Source of the DNA: Coix lacryma-jobi var. lacryma-jobi
Lineage: Eukaryota; Streptophyta; Magnoliopsida; Poales; Poaceae
Length of the DNA: 64,000 nt
Direction of reading: 5' to 3'
Assembly: GCA_009763385.1 (NCBI GenBank)
Contig: CM019826.1
Coordinates: 57,161,127-57,225,126 of the forward strand
Shown here: piece by piece, positions 10,017 to 20,795 of the stretch
Layout of the letters: every line of letters begins with the position of its first letter
Numbering within the stretch: the stretch's first letter is position 1
Notes under the pieces: generated by a model
The model's input: only the letters and a program-made list of their open reading frames with translations
Databases searched by the model: none
Told to the model about the DNA's origin: nothing
Position numbers and translations under genes: made by a program

Positions 10017-12034
10017 TGCGGATACATGGGTGTATGCCGAGTCTCTGAGTGATGAGTGATTGTCAACGGGTTTGATGCGCATGTTCTTTGACTTGTTTTG
10101 TGCAGGTGTCGAGCACGGAGACAGTGGTCGATGGCAGGTGAAGGTCAAGTTGAGACGTGCCGTGCCGATGGACTGGGCGCGATGAAGGATGGGCGTGCCG
10201 TGCGGCGGACGTGCCATGCCGATGTATCGGACAGTGAAGGGCGGACGTGAGGCTTGGACTGAGGGACCAGAGGCCGGAGGATCAGCTGTGGTGGCTGGCA
10301 GCCTGCGACAGCGACAAGCGGAGAAGTGCGATCATGTCGGTGGAAGGGGTGCACAGGCGGTGCATCCCCTCTACGACGCCGGTTTGTTGGTAGAGCCCGG
10401 GAAAAACCAACGGTGGACGGTTTCCAGGTTTGGGCCTCAAAACCTGGGTGCTGGGTTTCCAGGTTGAGCCACAAAACCTGGGCGCGACGGTTTCCAGGTT
10501 GGGCCTCAAAACCTGGGCGTGGGCCGGTTTCCGAGTTTGGGCCTCAAAACTCGGGCGCGGACGGTTTCCGAGTTTGGCCACAAAACTCGGGCTGGAGGCG
10601 GGTTTCCCGGTTTGGGCCTCAAAACCGGGGGCTGATGGAAAAGGCTGGTTTCCCGGTTTGGGCCACAAAACCGGGGGTGCAGAGTGGTGGCGGCACGTGG
10701 CGGCGATCTGAAGGTTGCGTGGAGGCGACGCGGAAGACCGTGCGGGCGTGGCCGTCGGATCTACCTACCACCCGCGGGTGGACTAGAATAGCCTTAGGGT
10801 TAGGCTGGTCCGCTCTGTAAATACAGTAGTGAGGGGTAGAGTAGGAAATAGGCTTAGTCTAGGTTAGTATAAGTAGTCCAGGGGAGACACCCTCCTCCCT
10901 ATCTCAGTTTTAGCTATCTCAGTTAGTGCATTCATTTGCTAGGGTTTCCTGCTCTCCCATCCCCTGCTTTAGCTAGTTGAGATCCGCAGAGAGACTCCAC
11001 TCTGTGTACTGTTGAGTTGAGGAAGTGAGGCCGTATCCTCACCTTGGAGCACTGATCGTTGGCTTGATTTGCGTCTTTGCATCGAATTCGTGGCTGTGAT
11101 TTCCGTTGTGTTCGTGTTCTTCGCGGAATCCTTTTTCCCACGATTTTCCCGTCGCTTGATCTCTTCGCTCGGTTCATCTTTTGCGAATCCGTTTGAACCA
11201 AGTTGTTCTAGATCGTGAGGCACTTCTTTCCACCGAAGGAATCATCCTCTAACCTCACGGTCTAGGAGATCAATTGATTTTTAGTTTCGGGTCACTTTTT
11301 CTCCCTTCTCCCGAATTTCTTCGATTCACCGATTTGGAGATAGGTTCGAGCCATGATCTCTTAGAGATAGCTCACTATACTCCTTGTGACTCCACTCACT
11401 AAGTTGGATCCCTAGAGGATTCGTTTTGGGTGAGTTTGAGTCGAATCGGTGGAAGAACAGAGGACTGTCGGGGTGACCGGACGCTAGGTCACGGGGTGAC
11501 CGGACGCTCAGCGTGTGAGTCCGGTCGTTGAACGATTTCGGTGTTTTGTTTTGCATCGACCGGACGCACTGTTGAACTCGTGACCGGACTCATCGTGGTC
11601 ACTGTTCATCAGTGTGCTGTGCTTGCAACCGGACGCACTGTTCACTACCGGACGCTCCGTACCAGTGAGTCCGGTCAGAAACAGTAAGGTCTGAAATTGG
11701 ATTTTGGACGACCGGACGCGTCCGGTCCCTGCTGACCGGACGCTGGCCAGAGTCCGGTCGTAGCTGTTTCGCGCGTTTTCGTTCGCGGCTCGATCGTTCG
11801 TTGATGGATTTGATTTCCGTCTTTTGCGTTGGCTTTCTAGGCTTGTCTAGTGTCCCGCTGTGCTTCTAGGAAGCATCCACCCTACATCTAGGGTCGTGGA
11901 CATTAGCAAGCTCTAGGTTTCGCTTTTGGGGTTGAATTTGGGACAGTGGCATCTTGTTTCCGAAAGGAAATTTTGAAGCTCCCATTCACCCCCCCCCCCC
12001 TCTGGTCGCTTTCGGGTAGCTTCTCGGTCCTTCA
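10017..12034 (+). repeat. S1 LTR, right copy
   Basis: Nearly identical to 325-2337. Differences I noticed by eye are about eight single-base changes and a longer poly-C run near 11990. It ends CCTTCA at 12034 and is followed by GATAT and Gypsy LTR sequence. Confidence 0.9.
10382..10677 (+). repeat. Hairpin array, second copy (right S1 LTR)
   Basis: Same order of stems as 690-985. One loop base differs (GAGCC at about 809 in the left LTR, GGGCC here), which leaves the stem intact. Confidence 0.88.
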
Positions 12035-12113
12035 GATATGCTATACTTCCTTGAAACCGAGGATTGTTGACAGTATTTTGGTAAGGTAAAACATGCTATA
12101 ACTTCTGTCAACA
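12035..12113 (-). repeat. Gypsy 3' LTR fragment
   Basis: 79 bases match 19916-19994 with four differences by eye. The fragment stops exactly at the end of the S1 LTR, showing that S1 inserted into it. Confidence 0.88.
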
Positions 12114-12127
12114 AGATCCCCCACACT
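12114..12127 (-). other. Gypsy polypurine tract
   Basis: On the minus strand AAGTGTGGGGGATC followed by T directly precedes the LTR start TGTTGACAG. Confidence 0.75.
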
Positions 12128-13894
12128 TGAATCTTTGCTCGTCCTCGAGTAAAGGTTAGAGAAAGTGAACAAGAGATTATTACATACTTAAAATGATAAT
12201 GATCATAAAGCATCATTCCTAACATAGTTTATACAAATGGGTTATGTGGTGTTGTCTATCATATATCCTTTAGATGTTGAGAAAAGGAACAAATCTCAAA
12301 GCAAAGTCATCTCCCTGAATTCTTGTTCTTGGTACTTAGAGTTTTTAGGACAGTTTGAAAGGAAAACACATAGTTCATGCTTACTCCTCATATAGTACTC
12401 TCAAGACACTCTTATAGGTGTTTGGTTCCTCACCAAGGCATAGCATGTGATTGCCTTATTTTTGTTTTATCCTAATCTATCAGGCTTATGTGGAGCTTGG
12501 TAGGGATAAACAAAGTAGCATACTTGTTTTGCATATATTGTAAAGTCAAAACAAGGATCCAAGGAGAAGAATGTCATAATCCTAGATCAAGATGTGCATG
12601 TGTGTGGAAAGTATGTGGACTAGAATGCTCCTTTAATATAATCTCTCTCTCTACTTTATTTTACCTTGAGACATGGCTAGCATTTTTCAACAATGGACCT
12701 TCATGTGTCCAAATTTTTTTTATTTTTTTTTACTGGACCTTCATGTGTCCACATTTTTTTTTCTTTTGCTTAGCCTTAATGTCTCTTTTTTTTTTACTAA
12801 CCAGAGTTAGAGAGAGAGATATTGTAGAACTTTAATGTACGGAGCATCTATAGAGTGGAAATGAATGGCATGTGCAGGCATACTTCCAGTGTAGAAGTTG
12901 CATATGTAGATGGTGTGTACGTGATCTTGATCTTGGGATTATGACAAAATTCTCGACTAGGGTCAACAAGGTTTGACCAAACTCAAGACAAAAACAAGTA
13001 GCATGTGTGTAAAAGGTTTTGATCATATATGCATATGTATGGTTTTGGTAGGTATTTCTCACTATAGAGGAGTAAATGATACTATGGTTTTGAGATATTT
13101 TCAAAAACAAATATCTAAGCACCTTAAACAAAAACAGGTTTGAGTCTTAAGCCAAGATTTATCTCACTTTTAACAACAACTTAGTCAATACGGTTTCCTA
13201 ATTGAGTTTACCCATGAGTATAAACATATGTAAGAACATGGTTTTATGTCATTAACATTCTTAGCATATCCTAACTCAAGTCACTTTGTAGCTTTTTATT
13301 TTATTTTATTCAGAATATGGAATGATTGTGAAACTGCTCGAATTGAGAGGAGAAAAGGGGAAATGAACCAGACAGCAGTGTTAAGCTTACTGTGCAGAGG
13401 TGAGCTGGTGGGCCTAGGTCACCATGGTGGGGTCGGCCGACTCCACCAAATGGTGGTTTTCGTTGCCATTTGCTTTTTCCTCCATTCAGTTCTACATCTG
13501 CAAAAACACTTTTCAAAAATTCAAGAGAACGGGGGTCGCCCGACCCCTTGCTTACCTCTGTTTTGTGCACTGCATCGTGTCAGACTGTGCTCAGCAGTTC
13601 AGTGTGGTCCAATGATGAAATCTGGGGGTCGTCAGACCCCCCACACTTGAATCTTTCCATAAATGAACTCTGAACATGACGCAAAGGTAAAATGCAAAGC
13701 GCTCTACTAGTGGCAAACACACCAGTAGAGACGATATAAATTTTATTTATTCTCTAAGAAGGGAAATACATTGGAAATTCAAAAGAGAAATTCAAAAGAA
13801 ATAAATCTAAGATGAAACTTGGAAATTCAAAATAAATCTAACATGGAGCTTTTAGGATTTGGTTCAAGCAATGAAGAGAAGAGACTTGTAGGTT
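12128..13894 (-). other. Gypsy 3' noncoding region
   Basis: This lies between integrase and the 3' LTR, where Athila relatives may carry an env-like gene. No supported coding frame is visible. It contains CTTT- and T-rich runs (12700-12800) and three near-palindromes of the GGGGTCGGCCGACCCC type (about 13431, 13534 and 13626), which also occur in the LTR. Confidence 0.6.
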
Positions 13895-16800
13895 TTAGGT
13901 TGTGTATAGTTTGAACTCTACCATGTCTACTTCATTTTCTACGAGATCATGTTCATGAAAAACTTTATGACGGTGGCCATTTACCTTAAAGATATTGCCG
14001 TCGGTGTCCTGAAGCGTGACAGCTCCATGCATTGCGGCATCGATCACGAGGAATGGTCCTTCCCATTTGCTTTTTAGTTTTCCATGGCCAAAGAGCTTGA
14101 CCCTTGAGTTGAACATAAGAACCTTGTCTCCCGGATGGAATTCCTTTTGCTTGATCCTCTTGTCATGTCATTTCTTGGTTCTCTCTTTATAGATCCTAGC
14201 GTTGTGATAGGCCTTCTCTCTCCATTCTTCCAGTTCAGAGATCTGCATTCTCCTATTTCTTCCAGCTGCGGACAAATCCATATTCCATCTCTTTATTGCC
14301 CAGTGTGCTCTATGCTCCAATTCCACGGGCAGATGGCATGTCTTGCCGTATACTAGTTGGTATGGGGTCATACCAATTGGAGTCTTGTATGCGGTCCTGT
14401 ATGCCCATAGTGCATCTGATAGCATGCTTCTCCATGCTATCCCCATTTCATTGATAGTCTTTTGCAGAATATTCTTGATTTGCTTGTTTGATGTTTCTGC
14501 TTGTCCGCTTGTTTGTGGGTGATAAGGTGTTCCAATATTGTGCCTTATTCCTCTTTCTATTAAGTAGCGTTGGAATTTTCTATCAATGAAGTGTCTTCCT
14601 CCATCGCTGATTACTAACCTTGGGGTGCCAAACCATGGGAATATTATTTCCTTGAACATCTTCGTTGCGTGCAACGAATCCGCTGACTTGCACGGCATGG
14701 CTTCAACCCATTTGGATACGTAGTCTACCACCACCAGAATATACTCACAACCTTGAGACGGGGGGAAAGGACCCATGTAGTCAATTCCCCAAGCGTCGAA
14801 TAGCTCTACTTGTAGGTTATTTGTGAGTGGCATTGCATCACGGGCATTGATGTTTCCATGTTTCTGACACCTTGCACACTTCTTCACGAAGTCCTTGGTG
14901 TCTTCATACATGGTAGGCCAATAGAATCCACTTTGCCAAATCTTGGCATGGGTTCGGAATGTTCCATAATGGCCTCCATACTCTGCTCCATGACACTTCT
15001 CCATGATCTTAACTGCTTCGTTCATGGGCACACACCTTCTTAGTATGTCGTCTTGGCATACTCTATAGAGATACGGGTCATCCCATAGATGCACCGAGCT
15101 CTCCTTGATAAGCTTCTTTTTGTCTACTCCAGGTGGTACGTAGCCTGAGACTATGTAGTTGATGATGTTTGCATACCACGGGTAGGTGTCTGAAACTTTG
15201 AGGAGTGTGTCGTCCCGAAGATAGTCGTTGATGGGCAGGTCCTGTTTATCCTCAGTTTGCATTCTAGACAAGTGGTCGGCTACAGAGTTCTCTGCTCCCT
15301 TTTTATCTCTAATTTCTAGATCAAATTCTTGGAGGAGTAGGATCCATCTTATTAGCCGTGGTTTGGCATCTTTCTTAGTAAATAGGTATTTCAGAGCCGC
15401 GTGATCGGTGTAGATGATCACCTTGGCTCCTACCAAGTAAGATCTAAACTTGTCTATAGCAAACACCACAGCTAAAAGTTCTTTTTCTGTTGTTGCATAG
15501 TTTAGCTGTGGTCCAGTTAGCGTTTTACTAGCATAGGAAATGGCATAGTGTTTCTTATCCTGGGTCTGTCCTAGGACAGCTCCTACAGCATAGTCACTAG
15601 CAACGCACATTATCTCAAAAGGTAGCGACCAGTCAGGGGGTCGAATGACTGGTGCAGAGATAAGTTCTTTCTTTAGATGGTACAAAGAGTCTAAGCATCT
15701 GTCGTCAAAGTCAAAGGGTGCGTCTTTAGCTAGCAGGTTTGTTAAAGGTCTAGCAATTTGAGAAAAATCTTTTATAAACCTTCTATAAAAACCGGCATGG
15801 CCAAGGAAACTGCGAACGCCTTTAACATTCGTGGGAGGTGGGAGCTGTTCTATAACTTCTATTTTAGCTCTATCTACCTCTATTCCACGTTCAGATACTC
15901 TATGTCCTAGCACTATCCCTTCTCGAACCATGAAGTGGCATTTCTCCCTGTTCAAGATCAAGTGCTTTTCTTGACAATGTTGCAAGACACGGTCCAGATT
16001 CTCTAAGCAGTGATCAAAGGTTGTTCCATAGACTGAAAAGTCGTCCATGAAAACTTTCATGATTTCTTCTATCATATCCGAGAAGATGGACATCATGCAC
16101 CTCTGAAATGAAGCAGGGGCATTGCACAGGCCAAATGACATGCGCCTGTATGCATATGTCCCGTAGGGGCATGTGAACGTGGTCTTACTTTGGTCGTCGG
16201 GATGGATTGGAATTTGATGGTACCCCGAATACCCATCAAGGAAACAAAAGAAGGAATGTTTGGCTAGCCGTTCCAACATCTCATCGATGAATGGCAACGG
16301 AAAGTGGTCTTTCTTTGTGGCCTTGTTAAGTTTTCGGTAGTCTATGCACATTCTCCATCCCGTGAACGTTCATTGTGGAATCAATTCGTTGTTTTGATTT
16401 TTAACGACCGTCATTCCTCCTTTCTTAGGAACTACTTGGACGGGGCTGACCCACTCGCTGTTTGGAACAGGGTAGATTATGCCCGTGTGCAAGAGCTTCA
16501 AGACCTCCTTCTTTACTACTTCTCTCATCGCATTGTTGAGCCTCCTTTGTGGCTCTCTAGAAGGTGTAGCATCGGGTTCGATCGGAATGCGATGTGTGCA
16601 AAGAGCGGGACTAATTCCCTTGAGATCTTGCAACGAATATCCTAAGACAGATCGGTGTTTTTCTAGGATGGTGATGAGTTTAGAAACTTCTTCCGTTGTA
16701 AGTCGATCACTAATGATCACGGGAGTCTCTCTATCACCATTAAGGAAGGCATACTTAAGCCCAGAAAGAAGTGGCTTAAGCTCTATAGAGGGTTTTGGTG

Positions 16801-17566
16801 GAGGTTCAGACTCATCCAAGTCTAACGGTTCATCTAAATCAGTGTCTTCTTCTTGGATAAAGTCATGGGCGTCTTCTTCTAGATCGGCTTGGGAAGTTTC
16901 TAGTGAAGATACCGACATCACCTCCTCTATTGGATCAGGCTCGGGTTTTGGTTCGGCTATCGAATTAACGGAGCCGGCAAAAGGAAATGAAAGATCTAGA
17001 TCCTTCCCAAGGTGACCCTTAAGGCTCCCTTCACGAAATCCCTCAATGAATCTCATGAGTGGGTGCCCAATTAACAAGTCGACCTCATCTACGTCAAAGA
17101 CATAGAAGTTTGCGAGGAAGCTAACCTTGTTAATTGTGATAGAAATATTCTGTGCAATCCCGCAACTCTCGACCAATCTTCCAGAAGGAAGCTTAAGGAA
17201 TTTATTGGTCGGGTTTAGCGGTTCCTCACCTAGGAGTGTTAACATCAATGATTTAGACATTAAATTTACTCCTACAGCGGGATCATAGAGGGAATCTACA
17301 GCCGTCTTGTTGATGGCACACGGTATGGATGTGAAACAGGACAGAAGCTTAACGACATCTAAAGATGCTTCAGCCTCCCTGAACCATTCATTGCTCATAA
17401 TAGACATGAGCTCCTGGGCAGTCGCCTTAAGGTAACTTGCCTCAAACTGGGATGGCATGTGGTTATTAGGAGCTCTACGGGCTGTGGATCTCTTCTGCAC
17501 AGGTTGTTTCGAGACATTGCCATAATCGGCGAAGAGATCTGTCTCGATATTTAGAGGATAATCCAA
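13895..17566 (-). pseudogene. pol: Gypsy pol: protease region, reverse transcriptase, RNase H, integrase
   Basis: Read leftward from 17566. The first part (17566-16370) holds a protease-like region (YDPAVGVNLMS, VDLLIGHPLM) and the start of reverse transcriptase. TGA at 16370-16372 interrupts it. The same frame continues 16351-14168 with MCIDYRKLNK, the catalytic FMDDFS motif near residue 103 of that segment, RNase H (ASDYAVGAVLG, YTDHAALKYL), integrase HHCC (HGAEYGGHYG through CARCQKHG) and core (WGIDYMGPF, VISDGGRHF). A second TGA at 14168-14170 precedes the integrase C-terminal part (14116-13895). Both stops fit single G-to-A or C-to-T changes. The FMDDFS and CARCQKHG spellings are characteristic of the Athila/Tat side of Gypsy. 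Confidence 0.87.
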
Positions 17567-18339
17567 AGGATGAATTATTTCTTCCTTTGGAGGAGTAGGT
17601 GGTTGTGGTTCAGGTCTGACAGCTTGGGGTATAGGTAAAGGAGTTTCGGGTGTCGTGGGTTCATCCCTAGGAGTTTGATCTTCCTCTAGAGTTTCACCAT
17701 GGTCATCGGTGTAGGGGGTGTTCTTGAGAATGGTCGCAAGGACTTCCTTACCTTCACTAATGGGTAAATGGAGGAAAGCTCCTTTAGAGGCTAAATCAAG
17801 GAATTATGCGGAGTTTTGGCTAAGACCGAGATAGAAATGTTGCATAAGGGTTGGCTCGGTTATAGCTCAATCTGGGCCAGAGGATGCTAAGTCTGTAAGT
17901 CGTGCCCAGGCCGCACCTAGAGATTCCTTCTCGTCTTGTTTGAAGTTTAGCACATCTCTACGAAGACGAGCTACGCGGGATATGGGAAAGTACGTTAAGC
18001 AGAACATGGCTTGCAGTTTCTCCCATTCTCCGTTAACACTACCAACGTAGCGAGTATATCAGTGTCTAGCTTTTCCTGTTAACGAGAACGGAAATAGCTT
18101 CCACTTAAGAGTTACTCGCCTCATCCCTTGGATGTGAAACACGAACAAAGTTGTTCAAAATCACGTAGGTGGGTATAAGGATTCTCATCTACATCTCCTG
18201 AAAAGGGATTCTCCTGAACCATCGCTATGAGGCCGGGGCGAAGCTCATAGCGAACTGCCAAAATGGCATGAGATGAACTAGGCGGCTCCAACTCAGCGCC
18301 CGATGGAGCAGCGTAGTCAAAAAGGGTTGTTTGATCCAT
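17567..18339 (-). pseudogene. gag: Gypsy gag, decayed
   Basis: The ATG at 18339 opens a 72-codon frame with an Athila-type Gag N-terminus (NPYTHLRDFEQLC). A frameshift and stop follow near 18121. Recognisable Gag-like sequence (KWKLFPFSL, EWEKLQAMFCL, SRVARLRRDV) continues leftward in another frame but is broken by several further stops (near 18061, 17866 and 17806) before joining the pol frame at 17566. A proline-rich linker lies at about 17580-17720. Confidence 0.75.
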
Positions 18340-18415
18340 ATTGATTTATGAAATAAAAGTTCCAATCAAACTACGATAACTTTAACGACTTTGTTCTAGC
18401 TAACACAGCTACCGT

Positions 18416-18433
18416 TCCCCGGCAACGGCGCCA
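18416..18433 (-). other. Gypsy primer-binding site (tRNA-Asp type)
   Basis: The minus strand reads TGGCGCCGTTGCCGGGGA, complementary to the 3' end of plant tRNA-Asp. It lies eight bases from the LTR border at 18442. A degenerate second copy of site plus border is at about 18491-18520. Confidence 0.82.
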
Positions 18434-18441
18434 GAAAAGCT

Positions 18442-19994
18442 TGTTGACACTTCTTAATGCAACCACTAGAACTAGACTATGGAGCCTAATCCCCGGCGGC
18501 GGCACCAGAGATGCTTGTTGACACCAGAAGTGGCAAACGGATATACCACAAGCGCACGGTAGTCAATCGTAGCTTTTCACCGGGAGTATTCCAGGTATCG
18601 TATTTCCACAGGGAACGTAAAGTGGATTAACTAGAAGTAGGGTCGTCAAAGGATGATCAAAGGGTATATGATAACTGGGATAGAGAGGTCTTCCTAATAT
18701 CAATATCTGGTTTCTGGTTTTCTAAGAGTACTGAGGTTTACCACCTCATTCCTTACTGGGGGCGAAGGACGAAACAGTAGTTGATTAAAAGGTTCTCCAC
18801 CTAACAACTACTGAGGCGGCAATGCTGCTACCCAACTATTATTTTCAACTTGCCTACAACACTTGAGAGGAACTCCAAGCACTGGTTGTGTCTGTCACTC
18901 TACCACCAGGCGTCTACACAAGTGCGACAAGAAGTCCACACTGGCAAGATATAGCCTAGACACCACGTCTACACTAATCTTACTACTCTAAAGCTAAGCT
19001 TAATAGGCCTAGAGCACTTCAACAAAGTAAAGCAATGTGCCAAGTAAAAGAACTGTAAACTTAAATAACCAGACCAGAATATTAAATACTAGAAGGACTC
19101 AGATGTAACACTTACAAGAAGAATCGCATCCGCTGAGGCGCACCTTGGAGAAGATTCCCGACAGGCCGGGACTCCTTCGTGGAACTCCTCACTCCCTTCC
19201 CTCTCTTCTAACACTAAAGCTACTAAGTAGGCTTTCTCTCCTTGGATGCATACAAATGAAGAGCTCTAGGGGGGTATTTATAGCTTGGAGGTGGAGTAGC
19301 GGCTACTCCGGTGCCACGTCAGCGATCCGCGTGCTCTCCTTCCTTGGCCATTGGATCAAACCGCCATAGTAACCGTCATGGATGGATGGCCAGGATATTG
19401 TTCACGTGTGAAACATGTGCAAGCAACCGACTTTGGATGGGATTCACCCCGAGGTCGGCCGACCCCAGCCAATGACAGGTGGGCCCACCACTTTGCTTCT
19501 AGAAGATGCTGATGTCACCAGGCTGAACAGTGTAGCCAGGGCCCACAAAGGGGGGGTCGGCCGACCCCCCTATGACAGGGCTGGCCCACCATCTTCTCTC
19601 CCTTGGTGACCCCACATGTCATGGAGCAAGTCTTGTGAAGTTGGTTGCATTTGGTTTCGGTGTGGACCCATGAATCCATGTGCTTCTCATCTTGCACCAT
19701 TGAGTAAAAACACATGTTTGATCCAAGGGATGATATTGGCTTGAGCATGCTTCTCTTGGATCGTGCCATGTCACCTTGGCCGAGGTGGCCACCAAGGTGG
19801 GGTCGGCCGACCCCCTTGGTGGGCCCACCTGGCCTCATTTTGTTCATTTTGGCATCTCCTACATGTTCACAAGCTAAGAGTACAAGTGGAACTTATTAGT
19901 GATAAATATGCTCATGATATGCTATACTTCCTTGAAACCGAGGCTTGTTGACGGTATTTTGGTAAGGTAAAACATGTTATAACTTCCGTCAACA
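18442..19994 (-). repeat. Gypsy 5' LTR
   Basis: On the plus strand it runs from TGTTGACAC at 18442 to CCGTCAACA at 19994. An alternative inner border at 18516 would shorten it by 74 bases, because the border and primer site are imperfectly duplicated. It contains a TATAAATA motif (minus strand, about 19275-19283) and three copies of the palindrome GGGGTCGGCCGACCCC or close variants (about 19452, 19555 and 19799). Confidence 0.82.
19275..19283 (-). promoter_or_regulatory. Probable TATA box of the Gypsy LTR
   Basis: TATAAATAC on the minus strand, about 710 bases into the LTR, flanked by purine-rich CCAAGC and C-rich sequence. Confidence 0.5.
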
Positions 19995-20775
19995 GCGTGC
20001 GACCCTATGGGTTCACGCACACATAGACACGGCCCAAGTACTCCTACTCGCCCGATAGTTGACAGCGGCCTCTAGCAAGACGTGTCAACTCCTATGTATA
20101 CGCAAAAGATCATATCTGACGAACCATCACAATCACATATACGTAATTCCCTTGCCACACAATATTTAGTCCAACTCATAGGTTAACACTTAACCTAAGC
20201 ACGGCCATGCATTTTATGATCCAATTATTTGAGTGGTCCAGTGATATCTCTCTCGCATGGAGAGGGGCAAATCCCATCTTGATCGTCTATGTCTCACAGC
20301 ATACTTCCAGACAAACCCGAAGACTACCTTTATAACTACCCTGTTATGAAGTAGTGTTTGATAGTCCCTAAGTAAGTCGATTCATATCTTGAGTACATAC
20401 CACAATCTCAGGTCTAAGGACATAACGTACATGATGTGTAAAGAGATAATAAGAACATCTCACATTGGGTCAGTCCAGCCTCATGTCATACATGTGCCCA
20501 CATTATTAGTTTGACATCTCCATGTCTATGACTTGTGAAACATAGTCATCAACTAATACATGTGCTGATCTAATATTCATGTGTGTCCTCACATGAACTC
20601 CGATCAGGGACAACTATTGAATAACCATACAAGTAAAAGAGTCTCACAGACAATTCACATAATTGCCAATCAATACAAGTTGTCTTTAATGGATATTCAA
20701 AGAACATATAATAAATCATGGATACAATAGAAATATCATCATCTCTATGATTACCTCTAGGGCATATTTCCAACA
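19995..20775 (-). repeat. Angela 3' LTR, portion right of the Gypsy insertion
   Basis: Matches 37167-37947 base for base in length (781), with about nine substitutions by eye. It starts at GCGTG, the presumed Gypsy target duplication. Confidence 0.9.
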
Positions 20776-20786
20776 GTCTCCCACTT
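20776..20786 (-). other. Angela polypurine tract
   Basis: AAGTGGGAGAC on the minus strand directly precedes the LTR start TGTTGGAAATA. Confidence 0.8.
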
Positions 20787-20795
20787 GCACTAGAG

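Larger units (their letters stand above)
325..12034 (+). mobile_element. Copia LTR retrotransposon S1, SIRE/Maximus lineage
   Basis: Two near-identical LTRs of about 2.01 kb flank an internal domain with an initiator-Met-type primer site, a long Gag with two CCHC knuckles, and a pol in Copia order (protease, integrase, reverse transcriptase, RNase H). The extended arginine-rich Gag tail and long 3' untranslated region fit the SIRE/Maximus (Opie/Ji-like) group. By eye the LTRs differ at about eight positions plus a poly-C length change, so the insertion is recent. Two in-frame stop codons (3115 and 8031) make this copy defective. The right end abuts Gypsy LTR sequence at 12035, where GATAT would be the target duplication; the matching left copy lies outside the window. 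Confidence 0.9.
12035..19994 (-). mobile_element. Athila-like Gypsy LTR retrotransposon, interrupted by S1
   Basis: Read on the minus strand it starts TGTTGACGG at 19994 and has a 5' LTR, a tRNA-Asp-type primer site, gag, and pol in Gypsy order (reverse transcriptase, RNase H, integrase). A 3' noncoding region, a polypurine tract and the first 79 bases of the 3' LTR follow, where S1 cut in. The rest of the 3' LTR must lie left of the window beyond the S1 array. Right flank GCGTG is the expected target duplication and is internal Angela LTR sequence. Gag and pol are both broken. Confidence 0.88.
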
